Below are positions 43,968-53,810 of a DNA stretch of 64,000 nucleotides, one piece after another. Numbering within the stretch: position 1 is the stretch's first letter; the number at the start of each line of letters is the position of its first letter. The stretch covers positions 1,302,014-1,366,013 of the forward strand of contig VIEA01000001.1 in assembly GCA_008087055.1 (NCBI GenBank), read 5' to 3'. This stretch comes from Gammaproteobacteria bacterium LSUCC0096 (lineage in GTDB: Bacteria > Pseudomonadota > Gammaproteobacteria > Pseudomonadales > Litorivicinaceae). The position numbers and the translations under genes are program-made. Under the pieces are notes generated by a model. The model did no database searches and had not been told where the DNA came from. It saw only the letters and a program-made list of their open reading frames with translations.

Positions 43968-45278
43968 ATGGAAATGACACGCGAACAGCAGATTGCTGCT
44001 ATTGAGAAAGATTGGGCTGAAAACCCACGTTGGAAAGGTGTTGAACGCACATATTCCGCTGAAGACGTGGTCCGTTTACGCGGAAGCATTCAGCCAGCAA
44101 ATACACTTGCCGACCGTGGCGCTCGCAAACTGTGGGACCTTGTCAACGGCGATGCAAAGAAAGGCTATGTAAACTGCCTTGGCGCCTTGACAGCAGGTCA
44201 GGCGATGCAGCAAGTGAAAGCAGGTATCGAGGCTATTTATTTGTCAGGTTGGCAGGTCGCTGCCGACAACAACTCGAGCTTGTCAATGTACCCAGATCAG
44301 TCGTTGTACGCTGTGAACTCAGTTCCAACAGTTGTTCAACGCATCAACAATGCATTCCGTCGTGCGGATCAAATCCAGTGGAAAGCTGGTAAGAACCCAG
44401 GCGATGCAGACTACATCGATTATTTCGCTCCAGTCGTTGCCGATGCAGAAGCTGGTTTCGGCGGTGTATTGAACGCGTATGAACTGATGAAGTCGATGAT
44501 CGAAGCTGGCGCTGCAGGCGTCCACTTCGAAGACCAGCTTGCTTCTGTGAAGAAGTGCGGTCACATGGGCGGCAAGGTTCTTGTTCCTACTCAAGAAGCG
44601 GTTCAAAAGTTGATCGCTGCGCGTTTGGCTGCTGACGTCGCTGGTACTCCAACAGTCGTGTTGGCACGTACTGACGCCAACGCCGCTGACCTCCTAACAT
44701 CAGATTGTGATCCATATGATCAGCCATTCTGTACTGGTGAGCGCACTGCTGAAGGTTTCTATCGCGTTAAAGCTGGTATCGACCAAGCGATCGCTCGTGG
44801 TCTTGCCTACGCTCCATACGCTGATATGTTGTGGTGTGAAACTGCGACTCCATGTCTTGAAGAAGCGAAGAAATTCGCAGATGCAATCCACGCAAAATAC
44901 CCAGATCAGTTGCTTGCGTATAACTGCTCACCTTCATTTAACTGGAAAAAGAACTTGGATGACGCGACGATCGCTAAATTCCAGGCTGAACTTTCAGCGA
45001 TGGGCTACAAGTATCAGTTCATTACGTTGGCTGGTATCCACAACATGTGGCACAACATGTTCGAACTCGCGCACAACTATGCGCGTGGCGAAGGCATGAA
45101 GCACTATGTTGAAATGGTTCAGGAGCCAGAATTTGCTGCTGCAGAGCGCGGATACACATTCGTTGCACACCAGCAGGAAGTTGGTACAGGCTACTTTGAT
45201 GACGTCACAACAGTGATTCAAGGCGGCCAGTCAAGCGTGACTGCACTGACAGGTTCAACTGAAGAAGAACAGTTCTAA
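43968..45278 (+). CDS. aceA: Isocitrate lyase
   Basis: Splits isocitrate into glyoxylate and succinate, the first step of the glyoxylate shunt. It is 436 residues, the E. coli AceA size class. The catalytic KKCGHMGG (Cys near residue 197), the WQVAADNN segment (about 91-98) and the [10 protein letters not shown]-equivalent [11 protein letters not shown] (about 157-167) are present. [10 protein letters not shown] and the QHxWQ-type C-terminal region follow. Codon use looks biased towards highly expressed genes (many GGT and CGT codons). It has a strong G-rich ribosome site and its own terminator. aceB (malate synthase) and aceK are not adjacent. Confidence 0.97.
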   Translation: MEMTREQQIAAIEKDWAENPRWKGVERTYSAEDVVRLRGSIQPANTLADRGARKLWDLVNGDAKKGYVNCLGALTAGQAMQQVKAGIEAIYLSGWQVAADNNSSLSMYPDQSLYAVNSVPTVVQRINNAFRRADQIQWKAGKNPGDADYIDYFAPVVADAEAGFGGVLNAYELMKSMIEAGAAGVHFEDQLASVKKCGHMGGKVLVPTQEAVQKLIAARLAADVAGTPTVVLARTDANAADLLTSDCDPYDQPFCTGERTAEGFYRVKAGIDQAIARGLAYAPYADMLWCETATPCLEEAKKFADAIHAKYPDQLLAYNCSPSFNWKKNLDDATIAKFQAELSAMGYKYQFITLAGIHNMWHNMFELAHNYARGEGMKHYVEMVQEPEFAAAERGYTFVAHQQEVGTGYFDDVTTVIQGGQSSVTALTGSTEEEQF

Positions 45279-45295
45279 TACTGTCCTTTGGAACC

Positions 45296-45327
45296 AAAAA
45301 GCCCGCTATGTTCTAGCGGGCTTTTTT
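45296..45327 (+). terminator. Intrinsic terminator of aceA
   Basis: GCCCGCTA (45301-45308) and TAGCGGGC (45314-45321) form an 8-bp stem with loop TGTTC, preceded by five A and followed by a T-run, 18 nt after the aceA stop. Confidence 0.93.
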
Positions 45328-45387
45328 ATTTCCAAGCCAACTCAAAATCCATGGCTATAGTCTCTAAAATATTGATGAGAACTCAAC

Positions 45388-46026
45388 ATGCCATCTATTC
45401 GAAGCCAGCCAATTATTTGCTTAAAGACGTATCAACCGATTGGTCATGAGCTGTTTCATAGCACACTACGTCAACATGCGTACAGATCTCATGAAACAAT
45501 CCACATCCATGCTCTCAAAGATACGGCTCAACTTATCTCAGAGCGTGGGTTCAACACGCCAATTTTCATCAATGTCAGCTCACGCCTGATTAGCGAATCA
45601 AACCGATTCTTCCAACAGGTCAATAACACACTCGAGCAACTCAAAAACGCTGACATAAAGATATATCTTGAACTCACAGAGGAATCAGCAGGACCAAGCT
45701 TTGCGAAACGTGTACAACTCCTAAAACCGTTATGCACCCAAATCGTCATGGATGATTTTGGCTCTCTCTCATCGAATATTGATCGGTTAATGCAAATCCA
45801 ACCCCATGCAGTCAAAATCGATCAATTACTTCTTGAAACGTTATCACCAAATCATCCAAATCAAGGCCTCTACCCGGCCTTGATTGATCTCTTCAACACT
45901 CTGCAAATCGAAATCATTGCAGAGGGAATCGAAACGGAAACACAGTATTTGTGGCTTAAAAATCATGGGGTCATCAGAGGGCAAGGCTACTATCTCGAGC
46001 CCCCTCGTATTCAAGCCGTTGTCTGA
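45388..46026 (+). CDS. Stand-alone EAL-domain protein, probable c-di-GMP phosphodiesterase
   Basis: A 212-residue protein made only of an EAL domain. The signature EAL is replaced by ELF (21-23), but the catalytic set appears intact: E21, N62 (INVS), E95 in LELTE, D122-D123 (DDFG), K143 (KID), E179 and E182 (AEGIETE) and Q199 (GQGYY). Loop 6 is shortened: DDFGSLSS in place of DDFGTGYSS. No sensor, GGDEF or membrane domain is present. Hydrolysis of c-di-GMP to pGpG is plausible; a binding-only role cannot be excluded. It overlaps the convergent K+ channel gene by 16 nt. Confidence 0.85.
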   Translation: MPSIRSQPIICLKTYQPIGHELFHSTLRQHAYRSHETIHIHALKDTAQLISERGFNTPIFINVSSRLISESNRFFQQVNNTLEQLKNADIKIYLELTEESAGPSFAKRVQLLKPLCTQIVMDDFGSLSSNIDRLMQIQPHAVKIDQLLLETLSPNHPNQGLYPALIDLFNTLQIEIIAEGIETETQYLWLKNHGVIRGQGYYLEPPRIQAVV

Positions 46027-47714
46027 CGCCTTGCTGCAAGGACCGTTTCAAACAAATCTTCTCGTCTGACAAGAAAATGAAGTCTGTGATGCGCCCCCAT
46101 TGCGCCCCATAAAAGCAGTCGGTCGCCCTCTTCCAACTGGAGCCCATCACCCGGAAAAGGCACCAAGTCTCCATTCAGACGAATCAGTAGAAGACAAATC
46201 AGCGGCATACTCAGATGATCCAAGCCCGGATCAACTAACAGGTCACCGAGTTTTGGGGCCATCGCAGTATGCAAAAACGGAAGGACTCCAGGTGCTTCAT
46301 CGCTATCTAAAGTCAGATCAAAGTGTGCCAATTCAGGCCTCTCTGCTCCTAAACGAACATGAAGTTTTTTGATAATCCCATCGACCAATGCCTCCGGCAT
46401 GATTTCGAGTTGACCTAAAAATTGATGCAACAATGGCGTTGTGATTCGCGCATACATCTCTTGCGCAATAATCCGACCCTCACGCAAGACAAAATTAAAA
46501 TGACCTTGGCCAAATACAGGTTCGCTGGTTGGTTTGTTTCTGCGTGCCACTGTAACTAATTTTGGATTTTCTGATTGAGCGGTTAGAAGAATCGATAAGT
46601 TGTCACCGTCATCATTGGTTCCAGCGACGATACCAACTGCTTCATGAATTCGCGCTTCACGTAGGGTTTGCGCTTCAGTTCCGACACCTTGAACCCAAAA
46701 CCAATCGCTTTCGCTCTCGGGTGCTGTTGAACTCACAAGGCAGAATGGAATCTGTTCCCTAACAAAAGCTTCAACCATCGTTTCAGCTATTCGGCCTGTT
46801 GCACAAATGATCCAGTGGCCTGAGGTTGGAATATCAACCACATCGATTTGATTGAGATCTGGATCGACTAATTCGTGATAGAGCGCAAACGCGTTTGGCT
46901 TGCGAATCAATTGAGTCACACTCCGGGCCGCAACTCGGAATGGGTCGATCACAACTTCAGTGTCAAAGCTTCTTAAATTACGCGTATTCGCATCAGTTGC
47001 TGAACGCGCATAGACAGGCACTCGAGGAGCTAAGATTCGCGTGTTGGTTGCCACTGTCAGATTGACTTGGTCTTGATCGGTTAACGCAAGCACCCCACGG
47101 CATAATGCGCGTTGAACACCCGCATCAACAAGTGTTTGAGGCTCGGCAACATCACCAACCAGAATATCAAGCTCGTAACTTAAGTCAGAGAGTCTTGCAG
47201 CATCTGCTCTCGTGACATCTGAATCAATCATCACACACCGGATCCCAGATTGATCCAGGAAGCGGATCAACTGACTACCAGCACCCCCAAAACCACACAC
47301 AATCCAATAAGGGTATTTAATGCCATGAATTCGAGACACTGAGCGTTGATACGAACGTAAACGACGAAATGCGGGATCAGACAGTACCGCCAACACTGAA
47401 CCGATCGAGTAAAGCCAAGCAATCACCGTCGAATACATCACAAACAACATCCACAACTTTTGGCTTGGAGTGAATGGATGTGGAATTTCCCCGAATCCGA
47501 TCGTGGTTGCCGTGTAGCTCACCAGGTAAAAAGCATCGAGAAATGAAAGGTGATAAACCAGACCGTCTGGTGTTACCCCAGGAATCAAAACGAGACCCAA
47601 AACGCTGATCGAATAAGTGACAACCAGGGTAATCAGGGGCGTCCGCAGTTCGAGCAACAATAACCACATTGCTGCTCCACGGATCCGTGACCGGCCTCGA
47701 GTGTTGGAGTTCAT
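46011..47714 (-). CDS. Two-RCK potassium channel protein (Kch-like)
   Basis: An inner-membrane ion channel subunit of 567 residues. The N-terminal pore module has two helices around the selectivity filter TATTIGFGE (68-76); TIGFG is the canonical potassium filter with F for Y. Two RCK/TrkA-N regions follow: the first starts IVCGFGGAGSQLI (138-150), and a second degenerate Rossmann copy has IICATGRIAETMVEAF. A TrkA-C-like domain lies at the C-terminus (about 480-550). NAD(H) or another nucleotide could gate it. The gene overlaps the DUF6394 stop by one base, and the two are probably functionally linked. Confidence 0.9.
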   Translation of the reverse strand: MNSNTRGRSRIRGAAMWLLLLELRTPLITLVVTYSISVLGLVLIPGVTPDGLVYHLSFLDAFYLVSYTATTIGFGEIPHPFTPSQKLWMLFVMYSTVIAWLYSIGSVLAVLSDPAFRRLRSYQRSVSRIHGIKYPYWIVCGFGGAGSQLIRFLDQSGIRCVMIDSDVTRADAARLSDLSYELDILVGDVAEPQTLVDAGVQRALCRGVLALTDQDQVNLTVATNTRILAPRVPVYARSATDANTRNLRSFDTEVVIDPFRVAARSVTQLIRKPNAFALYHELVDPDLNQIDVVDIPTSGHWIICATGRIAETMVEAFVREQIPFCLVSSTAPESESDWFWVQGVGTEAQTLREARIHEAVGIVAGTNDDGDNLSILLTAQSENPKLVTVARRNKPTSEPVFGQGHFNFVLREGRIIAQEMYARITTPLLHQFLGQLEIMPEALVDGIIKKLHVRLGAERPELAHFDLTLDSDEAPGVLPFLHTAMAPKLGDLLVDPGLDHLSMPLICLLLIRLNGDLVPFPGDGLQLEEGDRLLLWGAMGAHHRLHFLVRREDLFETVLAARRQTTA

Positions 47715-48094
47715 TAACGTTTTAATTGAATTGTCTCAGCAATTAACAACACAACGCTTGTGACATTGGCAAGCATCGCACCGCCAGCGAGTGAAACAAC
47801 ACTCGCCATCACCCCCACAGATACTTCACCAGTCACTTGCGTCGCATAACCCCAAATGACAGCAGCTGCGATGAGCTGGAGATCGGCAACTAAACTAGTC
47901 GCTAATAACACTGCGCCCAAGTGCGAGCGATCACCGATTTTAAGTACCGTCGCAATCAACGACACCACGAGGGCAAAGAAAAATTCGTAAGGGTTATGGT
48001 GATGTGGGTTATCAATGTCGCCGACAAAGAAGCCGAAATTCAAAGTCAATGCGAGGACGATAAAAAAAGCGAACCAGACCCGCTGGGTATTCAT
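47714..48094 (-). CDS. DUF6394-family membrane protein
   Basis: A 126-residue protein with about four membrane helices and an N-terminal loop rich in histidine (GDIDNPHHHNPYEFFFALVV, about 25-44). I recognise it as resembling DUF6394 proteins that sit beside Kch-type channels in Gammaproteobacteria. GGAG lies 6 nt before the ATG at 48094, which is preferred to an upstream TTG. It overlaps the channel gene by one base. It could be an accessory subunit of the channel; that is inferred from the consistent pairing. Confidence 0.72.
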   Translation of the reverse strand: MNTQRVWFAFFIVLALTLNFGFFVGDIDNPHHHNPYEFFFALVVSLIATVLKIGDRSHLGAVLLATSLVADLQLIAAAVIWGYATQVTGEVSVGVMASVVSLAGGAMLANVTSVVLLIAETIQLKR

Positions 48095-48112
48095 AAGCAA
48101 CTCCAAACGATC

Positions 48113-48127
48113 GGGGGCTACGCCCCC
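48113..48127. other. GC-rich hairpin between mdh and the DUF6394 gene
   Basis: GGGGGC-TAC-GCCCCC forms a tight 6-bp stem with a 3-nt loop. There is no T-run on the minus strand, so it is more likely an attenuator or mRNA-stability element than a full terminator. It would reduce read-through from mdh into the DUF6394 and channel genes. Confidence 0.5.
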
Positions 48128-48146
48128 TTTCGTTTATAGTCACCGA

Positions 48147-49169
48147 TTATGCGACAGGATGCGAGACCGAGTTGAGTTTCGCTTCAGTTTCCGTTGGCAA
48201 CAAATCTGCGATTGCATCGCGTTCACTGACCAACTCATCGTTGGTTGCGTCCATTTTACCGCGAGAGAAATCGCTCACATCGATCCCCTGAACGACTTTG
48301 TAGTCGCCGCCTTCACAGACAACCGGGTATGAGTAGATCACGCCTGGAGCAATCCCGTAAGAGCCATCTGAAGGAACCGCCATCGATACAACCTTGCCAT
48401 TGGTTCCAAGGATCCAATCATGCATGTGGTCAATTGCTGCCTGTGCAGCAGATGCAGCAGATGAAGCACCACGTGCCTCAATAATCGCAGCACCGCGCTT
48501 CGCAACTGTTGGAATGTAATCATTCTCATACCAAGCTCGATCGATTTGATCCAATGCTGGCTGTCCTTTCACCGTGGCACGGTGCAAATCTGGATACTGG
48601 GTTGGCGAGTGGTTACCCCAGATGTAGGCGTTATCAACGTCCGTTGGCTGAACATCCAAATGGTTCGCTAAAATTCCGACCGCACGGTTGTGGTCAAGAC
48701 GAGTCATTGCTGTGAACTGACGCGGATCAAGATTTGGCGCATTGCGGCTAGCGATCAAAGCGTTCGTGTTCGCCGGGTTACCGACCACCAATACACGCAC
48801 GTCTTTCGATGCGTGATCATTCAGCGCTTTACCTTGAACAGAGAAGATTTTTGCATTCTCTTTCAAAAGATCAGCGCGCTCCATGCCAGGCCCACGTGGA
48901 CGAGCACCGATTAAGAATACGACATTGGCATCTTTAAATCCGTCTTCTGGATTGTCATGCGTTGTGATGCCAGCCACCAATGGGAATGCACAGTCGATCA
49001 ATTCCATGACAACACCATTTAATGCTGTCATTGCTGGTGGAATTTCCACCAATTGAAGGATCACCGGCTGATCTTTACCTAGCAGCTCTCCTGCTGCGAT
49101 TTTAAAGAGAATTGTGTAGCTAATCGCACCGGCAGCACCAGTGACAGCAACGCGTACAGGTTGTTTCAT
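48147..49169 (-). CDS. mdh: Malate dehydrogenase
   Basis: NAD-dependent oxidation of malate to oxaloacetate in the TCA cycle and glyoxylate shunt. It is 340 residues. This is the MDH type 2 class, with the N-terminal [20 protein letters not shown] (about 7-26), [15 protein letters not shown] (about 91-105), [10 protein letters not shown] (about 129-138) and the catalytic [12 protein letters not shown] (about 184-195) with its His. The ATG at 49169 has GGAG 6 nt upstream and overlaps the stop of the carboxylesterase gene (ATGA). With aceA 3 kb away, carbon from acetate or glycolate can return to oxaloacetate. Confidence 0.97.
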   Translation of the reverse strand: MKQPVRVAVTGAAGAISYTILFKIAAGELLGKDQPVILQLVEIPPAMTALNGVVMELIDCAFPLVAGITTHDNPEDGFKDANVVFLIGARPRGPGMERADLLKENAKIFSVQGKALNDHASKDVRVLVVGNPANTNALIASRNAPNLDPRQFTAMTRLDHNRAVGILANHLDVQPTDVDNAYIWGNHSPTQYPDLHRATVKGQPALDQIDRAWYENDYIPTVAKRGAAIIEARGASSAASAAQAAIDHMHDWILGTNGKVVSMAVPSDGSYGIAPGVIYSYPVVCEGGDYKVVQGIDVSDFSRGKMDATNDELVSERDAIADLLPTETEAKLNSVSHPVA

Positions 49170-49849
49170 TCCTTGCTCCTTGTCGGGGAATCGGAGTTCA
49201 AACGTAATGCCATCCATTGTCCGATGGCCCGAAGTTGTTCAGGCACCACGCTATGCTGCATGGCAAACGCCTGAAACGTAACCGGATAACCAAGCACTGA
49301 TAACGAATCGCGCGCTTGTTCTCCAAGTACATAAGGGACCACGGGATCCAATGTCCCGTGGTGAATTTCGATAGGTACTGTCTCTGGCTCACGGCCTGGA
49401 GACAATGTTGGATCTTGATCACCAACCCAGTAAGTGGATAACGCTAGAATTCCTGCAATCGGCTGCTTAGAGCGAACTCCTGCATAAAGCGCAACTGCAC
49501 CACCCTGGCTGAAACCAACCAAAAGAATTCGATTCGGCTCAATTCCCGCATCGATTTGAGTCTGGATAATCGCGTCAACACGATCTGCTGATTGTGAAAT
49601 ACCATGTACATCGATGGTACGGTCAATATCCATATGCTCGATGTCATACCAAGCAGGCATCACCATACCGCCGTTGACTGTCACTGGAATTTGTGGAGCA
49701 TGTGGAAAAATAAAGCGAGTCGCTGTGCTCTCAAGACCTAAAAGGGGAAGTGCGGGCTCGAAATCATGACCACTCGCACCAAGTCCATGAAGCCAAATAA
49801 CGGCACTATCAGCTGGTTGTGTTGGTTCTACGACGACTGCGTCAAACAT
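49166..49849 (-). CDS. Alpha/beta-hydrolase, phospholipase/carboxylesterase family
   Basis: A 227-residue cytosolic serine esterase like Pseudomonas carboxylesterase EstB and human acyl-protein thioesterase. The oxyanion segment [12 protein letters not shown] (about 19-30), the nucleophile GFSQGG (112-117, S114), the Asp in [10 protein letters not shown] (about 169-178) and the His in MQHSVVPE (about 202-209) form the triad. It is coupled to mdh by an ATGA overlap, though no metabolic link is evident. The natural substrate is unknown. Confidence 0.9.
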   Translation of the reverse strand: MFDAVVVEPTQPADSAVIWLHGLGASGHDFEPALPLLGLESTATRFIFPHAPQIPVTVNGGMVMPAWYDIEHMDIDRTIDVHGISQSADRVDAIIQTQIDAGIEPNRILLVGFSQGGAVALYAGVRSKQPIAGILALSTYWVGDQDPTLSPGREPETVPIEIHHGTLDPVVPYVLGEQARDSLSVLGYPVTFQAFAMQHSVVPEQLRAIGQWMALRLNSDSPTRSKE

Positions 49850-49925
49850 GAATCTTCCAATGTATTAAGGAACGCGAAGCCTAATCGCGCTAATCTATGC
49901 ACGCAATGACACTTTGGCTAAACGC

Positions 49926-50801
49926 ATGATATCGATTTTACGTCTTTTTCTTCTCGCAGTCGCAACATTTTTAGGCGGATTACTTATAACCTTCGTCTCA
50001 CCTCTGAAGTTATTCGCTCCGACAAAGCTCTTGAGTTATCGGCTTGCAGCTGGCATCGCAGGGGTGTGGGCTGACTTTATGCGCTGGCTCTTAACTACTG
50101 TTGAGACCGAATATGTCATTACAGGTGACAAACTCGACCCAAAGGGGACCTATCTCATCCTCGCCAACCACCAAAGCTGGATCGACATCATGATGGTGAT
50201 GATGGTCTTAGGTAAGGGAACAACGCTACCCCGCTTCTTTATGAAGTGGGAGCTAGTTTATGTGCCAGTCATCAATATCTGCGCTTGGGCACTCGACTTT
50301 CCAATCATGCGTCGCTACACCCAAGAAGATATTAAAGATCGCCCTGAACTCAAAAACCGCGATTTTGATTACGCTCACGATGTACTTTCAAGAAATCCAG
50401 AGCAAGCCTGTGTCGTGGTGAATTACGCGGAAGGAACGCGGTTCACGCCAGAAAAGCACAAAAAGAATCGCTCTCCGTATAAGCATTTACTCAAGCCAAA
50501 AGTTGGCGGACCACAGCTCGCGCTTGACTGTTTACGAGATCGACTCGATGGGATCATCGATATCACGCTTGCATATCCAGGAGCCAAATTGGGTGTGTGG
50601 CAATTGTTAGCAGGGCAAGTGCCCAAAGTCATGATTCATGTTGAGAAAATCGAGGTGCCAGAAGGGCTAGAAAAAACCCCGGAGACATTGGCTGAACTCA
50701 AAGCATTCCGGGGTTGGATGAACTCAATATGGGCGAAGAAAGACGCCCGTATCGAACAGATGATTAACGGTATACCGGCAAGCGATCACACATCGCCTTA
50801 A
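49926..50801 (+). CDS. Lysophospholipid acyltransferase-family protein (YihG-like)
   Basis: A PlsC-fold membrane acyltransferase of 291 residues. An N-terminal membrane helix (about 5-27) precedes the catalytic NHQSWID (81-87, H82 and D87), the [17 protein letters not shown] block (about 102-118) and [17 protein letters not shown] (about 162-178). These match the E. coli YihG/1-acylglycerol-3-phosphate acyltransferase branch. It probably remodels phospholipids. The start is the ATG at 49926; an in-frame TTG four codons earlier is less likely. It overlaps glyA tail to tail by 38 nt. Confidence 0.88.
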   Translation: MISILRLFLLAVATFLGGLLITFVSPLKLFAPTKLLSYRLAAGIAGVWADFMRWLLTTVETEYVITGDKLDPKGTYLILANHQSWIDIMMVMMVLGKGTTLPRFFMKWELVYVPVINICAWALDFPIMRRYTQEDIKDRPELKNRDFDYAHDVLSRNPEQACVVVNYAEGTRFTPEKHKKNRSPYKHLLKPKVGGPQLALDCLRDRLDGIIDITLAYPGAKLGVWQLLAGQVPKVMIHVEKIEVPEGLEKTPETLAELKAFRGWMNSIWAKKDARIEQMINGIPASDHTSP

Positions 50802-52017
50802 CCTGATCGCGAACGCGCCCTTTCACTGCTTCGTCATCAAGGTTATCCAGAACATCGCAAATGAGATTAGCCAAATCGCGGCAATCGCTTTCAACGAAAC
50901 CACGCGTTGTCACTGCAGGCGTCCCGATACGAATTCCCGAGGTCACAAACGGTGACTGAGGATCATTTGGTACAGCATTTTTGTTCACCGTGATGTGCGA
51001 GTCGCCGAGGGCCGCATCAGCCGCTTTACCCGTAATTCCCTGAGCAACCAAGTCGACCAACATCAGGTGGTTATCTGTTCCGCCTGAGACAATTTTGAAT
51101 CCGCGCTCAATGAAGACTGATGCCATCACTTGCGCATTCTTCACAACTTGCTCTTGATAGGTCTTAAATCCTGGCTCCATGGCTTCTTTAAAGGCGACAG
51201 CTTTACCCGCGATCGCGTGCATCAGCGGTCCACCCTGCATTCCTGGGAAAACTGCAGAGTTTAGTTTCTTATGCAAAGTCTCGTCGTCTTGCCCAGACAA
51301 AATCAGACCTGAACGCGGTCCACGCAGCGTTTTGTGTGTTGTCGTCGTCACAACATGTGCATGAGGGATTGGGGATGGATAGACACCAGCCGCTACCAGA
51401 CCTGCAATGTGCGCCATATCGACCAAGAAATACGAACCAACATTGTCTGCGATTTCACGCATCTTGGCCCAATCGACAACACGTGAATACGCAGAGAAAC
51501 CGCCTAAAATTAATTTCGGCTTATGTTCTTCGGCAAGATCGGAAATTTGGTTGTAGTCCATGTATCCATCGGCATCAATACCGTATTGGACTGCGTTGTA
51601 GACCTTGCCTGAAAAGTTAACAGACGCCCCGTGTGTTAAGTGACCGCCATCAGCTAAAGACATACCGAGAACTGTATCACCAGCTTCCATCAACGCGAGA
51701 TATGCTGCCGCGTTTGCTTGAGATCCGGCATGCGGTTGAACGTTAGCGTAAGCAGCACCGAATAGCGCTTTCGCACGATCAATCGCAAGCTGTTCGACAA
51801 CATCAACGTATTCACAACCGCCGTAGTAACGCTTCCCGGGATATCCTTCAGCATATTTGTTAGTCAGCACTGATCCTTGAGCTTCTAAAACACGAGGACT
51901 TGCATAGTTTTCTGATGCTATCAGCTCAATATGATCTTCCTGACGAATAGCCTCTTGAGCCATCGCTTCAGAAAGCGCCTGATCATATTCAGAAATAGTG
52001 GAAGTCTTCGCGTACAT
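50764..52017 (-). CDS. glyA: Serine hydroxymethyltransferase
   Basis: A PLP enzyme interconverting serine and glycine with transfer of a one-carbon unit to THF. It is 417 residues, exactly the usual size when started at the ATG at 52017 (AAGGA 8 nt upstream). Seen are [11 protein letters not shown] (about 32-42), the YYGGCEYVD segment (about 64-72), the PLP-Lys motif [12 protein letters not shown] (about 224-235) and [14 protein letters not shown] (about 361-374). It is divergent from the glycine riboswitch and gcv operon, so synthesis and cleavage of glycine are encoded side by side. Confidence 0.98.
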   Translation of the reverse strand: MYAKTSTISEYDQALSEAMAQEAIRQEDHIELIASENYASPRVLEAQGSVLTNKYAEGYPGKRYYGGCEYVDVVEQLAIDRAKALFGAAYANVQPHAGSQANAAAYLALMEAGDTVLGMSLADGGHLTHGASVNFSGKVYNAVQYGIDADGYMDYNQISDLAEEHKPKLILGGFSAYSRVVDWAKMREIADNVGSYFLVDMAHIAGLVAAGVYPSPIPHAHVVTTTTHKTLRGPRSGLILSGQDDETLHKKLNSAVFPGMQGGPLMHAIAGKAVAFKEAMEPGFKTYQEQVVKNAQVMASVFIERGFKIVSGGTDNHLMLVDLVAQGITGKAADAALGDSHITVNKNAVPNDPQSPFVTSGIRIGTPAVTTRGFVESDCRDLANLICDVLDNLDDEAVKGRVRDQVKAMCDRLPVYR

Positions 52018-52098
52018 ATTCAGATCCTTCATTGCCAGTCGGGCGAGAGTCGCACATAATAACCGCTCGACTGCCAAGGTGAAATAAAGAACTTGGCA

Positions 52099-52179
52099 TG
52101 TATCTGAGGGAGAGCGCTTTCAAAGCCGCCGAAGGAGCAACCGACCCGGAAACTCTCAGGCAACAGGACCGCAGATACA
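52099..52179 (+). ncRNA. Glycine riboswitch, first aptamer
   Basis: The first of two tandem glycine aptamers. P1 is closed by GTATCTG (52100-52106) and CAGATAC (52172-52178). The core has the hallmark GGGAGAG near 52109, GCCGCCGAAGGAGCAA (about 52126-52141) and ACTCTCAGGCAACAGGACCG (about 52152-52171). It controls gcvT and downstream genes, usually switching them on at high glycine. Confidence 0.92.
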
Positions 52180-52189
52180 CATAGGTCGA

Positions 52190-52262
52190 ATCTGGAAAGA
52201 AGCATCACGCTCACCGAAGGAGTAAGGGATTTATCCTGAATCTCTCAGGTCAATGACAGATG
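52190..52262 (+). ncRNA. Glycine riboswitch, second aptamer
   Basis: The second aptamer follows a linker of about 11 nt. TCTG (52191-52194) pairs with CAGA (52257-52260). The conserved CACCGAAGGAGTAA (about 52212-52225) and ATCTCTCAGGTCAATGACAG (about 52240-52259) are clear. The region between this aptamer and the gcvT ribosome site is only about 20 nt, so control probably acts on translation initiation: no terminator hairpin is seen there. Confidence 0.92.
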
Positions 52263-52293
52263 GGTCATGCGCAACAGCCTGCAAGGAGCATGC

Positions 52294-53403
52294 ATGACAG
52301 ATCTACACACGCTAGTACTCGAACAATTCCACGCCGAACAAGGCGCTAAGTTTGCTCCCTTTGCCGGCTACAAAATGCCAATCCAATACCCCTTGGGCGT
52401 TAAAGGTGAGCATCTCCATACGCGTGATGCTGTGGGGCTCTTTGATGTCTCGCACATGGGGCAGCTTTTGATCGAGGGCCCTGGAAGTACCGAAGCGCTC
52501 GAGCATCTTGTTCCCGCGGCACTTAAAGAAATGGTTCCAGGGCAAATTCGTTACTCGCAGCTTACATTGGAAAACGGCGGCATCTTAGATGATTTGATGT
52601 TAACCCGATGGGATGACACCACATGGGGACTGGTGGTTAACGGCGCCTGTAAGCACAGTGACATGGATCACCTTAAAGCCCATTTACCAAATACGGTGCA
52701 GATGACCTATTTTGATGCGCATGCATTGATCGCAGTGCAAGGCCCTAAAGCGCGAGAAGTGCTTTCTCGCCTCATCCCGGAGGCAGCCGATCTCGTTTTC
52801 ATGCGAGCGATTCAAACTACTTGGAATGGGCACCCCATTACATTGTCATGCTGTGGATATACCGGTGAGGATGGATACGAAGTCTCGATCACGAATGAAT
52901 CGGCGTTCGAGCTTGCAGACGCATTGACTGCTCTTGAAGAATCGACATGGGTCGGTCTCGGTGCAAGAAACTCTTTGCGTTTAGAGACAGGCCTCTGTCT
53001 CTACGGTAATGACTTAACAACTGAAACCACTCCGATTGAAGCGGACCTCCTTTGGTCTATCCAAAAGCGTCGTCGTACAGAGGGCGGATTTTTGGGTGCG
53101 GACATTATCCTCCAACAAATCAATGCGGGGGCATCTCGTAAGCGCGTAGGTATCGCGCCTGCTGACGGTCGCACTCCATTAAGAGATCACACGATTCTCA
53201 AAAATAGTTCTGGAGAAGTGGTTGGCGAGATCACTTCCGGAGGATTTGGACCCACCCATGAAGGGCCTGTGGCCATGGGCTATGTGTCACAAAATATGAG
53301 TACACTCGGAACCGAATTAATCGCAGAGGTTAGAGGCAAGGCACTTCCATGCACTGTCTGTGACCCCATCTTTGTTCAACAGCGCTACGTACGCTCACTT
53401 TAA
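52294..53403 (+). CDS. gcvT: Aminomethyltransferase, glycine cleavage T-protein
   Basis: Transfers the methylene group from aminomethyl-lipoyl GcvH to THF and releases ammonia. It is 369 residues. Seen are [14 protein letters not shown] (about 22-35), [11 protein letters not shown] (about 50-60), the folate-site segment [10 protein letters not shown] (about 188-197) and [20 protein letters not shown] (about 225-244) with the catalytic Asp region. AAGGAG lies 5 nt before the ATG at 52294, just after the riboswitch. It is the first gene of gcvT-gcvH-gcvP-lipA. Confidence 0.97.
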   Translation: MTDLHTLVLEQFHAEQGAKFAPFAGYKMPIQYPLGVKGEHLHTRDAVGLFDVSHMGQLLIEGPGSTEALEHLVPAALKEMVPGQIRYSQLTLENGGILDDLMLTRWDDTTWGLVVNGACKHSDMDHLKAHLPNTVQMTYFDAHALIAVQGPKAREVLSRLIPEAADLVFMRAIQTTWNGHPITLSCCGYTGEDGYEVSITNESAFELADALTALEESTWVGLGARNSLRLETGLCLYGNDLTTETTPIEADLLWSIQKRRRTEGGFLGADIILQQINAGASRKRVGIAPADGRTPLRDHTILKNSSGEVVGEITSGGFGPTHEGPVAMGYVSQNMSTLGTELIAEVRGKALPCTVCDPIFVQQRYVRSL

Positions 53404-53423
53404 GCCACAAGAAGGACCCCGTT

Positions 53424-53798
53424 ATGACTGTCAAATACACGCGCGAACACGAATGGATCCGTATCGAAGGCGATACAGCCACTGTCGGCATCACCTTTTA
53501 TGCACAAGAACAACTTGGTGATGTCGTGTTTGTCGAACTCCCAGAAGCTGACACATCTGCTGATCAAGGTGCAGAAGTCGCTGTTGTCGAATCTGTCAAA
53601 GCGGCTAGTGACATCTATGCCCCTGTGACTGGCACGATCATCGAATCGAATGAAGAACTTTCAGAACGACCAGAGCTCGTAAATGAAGACCCAGAAAATG
53701 ATGGCTGGTTCTTCAGGATGCAATTATCTGATCCTTCTGAACTCGATGATCTGCTTGATGAGGCTGACTATCAGGCATTTATCCAAGAAGAATTGTAA
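53424..53798 (+). CDS. gcvH: Glycine cleavage H-protein
   Basis: The lipoyl-carrying shuttle of the glycine cleavage system. It is 124 residues. The lipoylated lysine is K59 in VESVKAASD (55-63). EHEWI (8-12), the [10 protein letters not shown] segment (31-40) and the C-terminal GWFFRMQL are typical. The gene lies 20 nt after gcvT and 12 nt before gcvP. LipA, which inserts sulfur into its lipoyl group, is encoded in the same operon. Confidence 0.98.
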   Translation: MTVKYTREHEWIRIEGDTATVGITFYAQEQLGDVVFVELPEADTSADQGAEVAVVESVKAASDIYAPVTGTIIESNEELSERPELVNEDPENDGWFFRMQLSDPSELDDLLDEADYQAFIQEEL

Positions 53799-53810
53799 GA
53801 GGTAGTTTGA

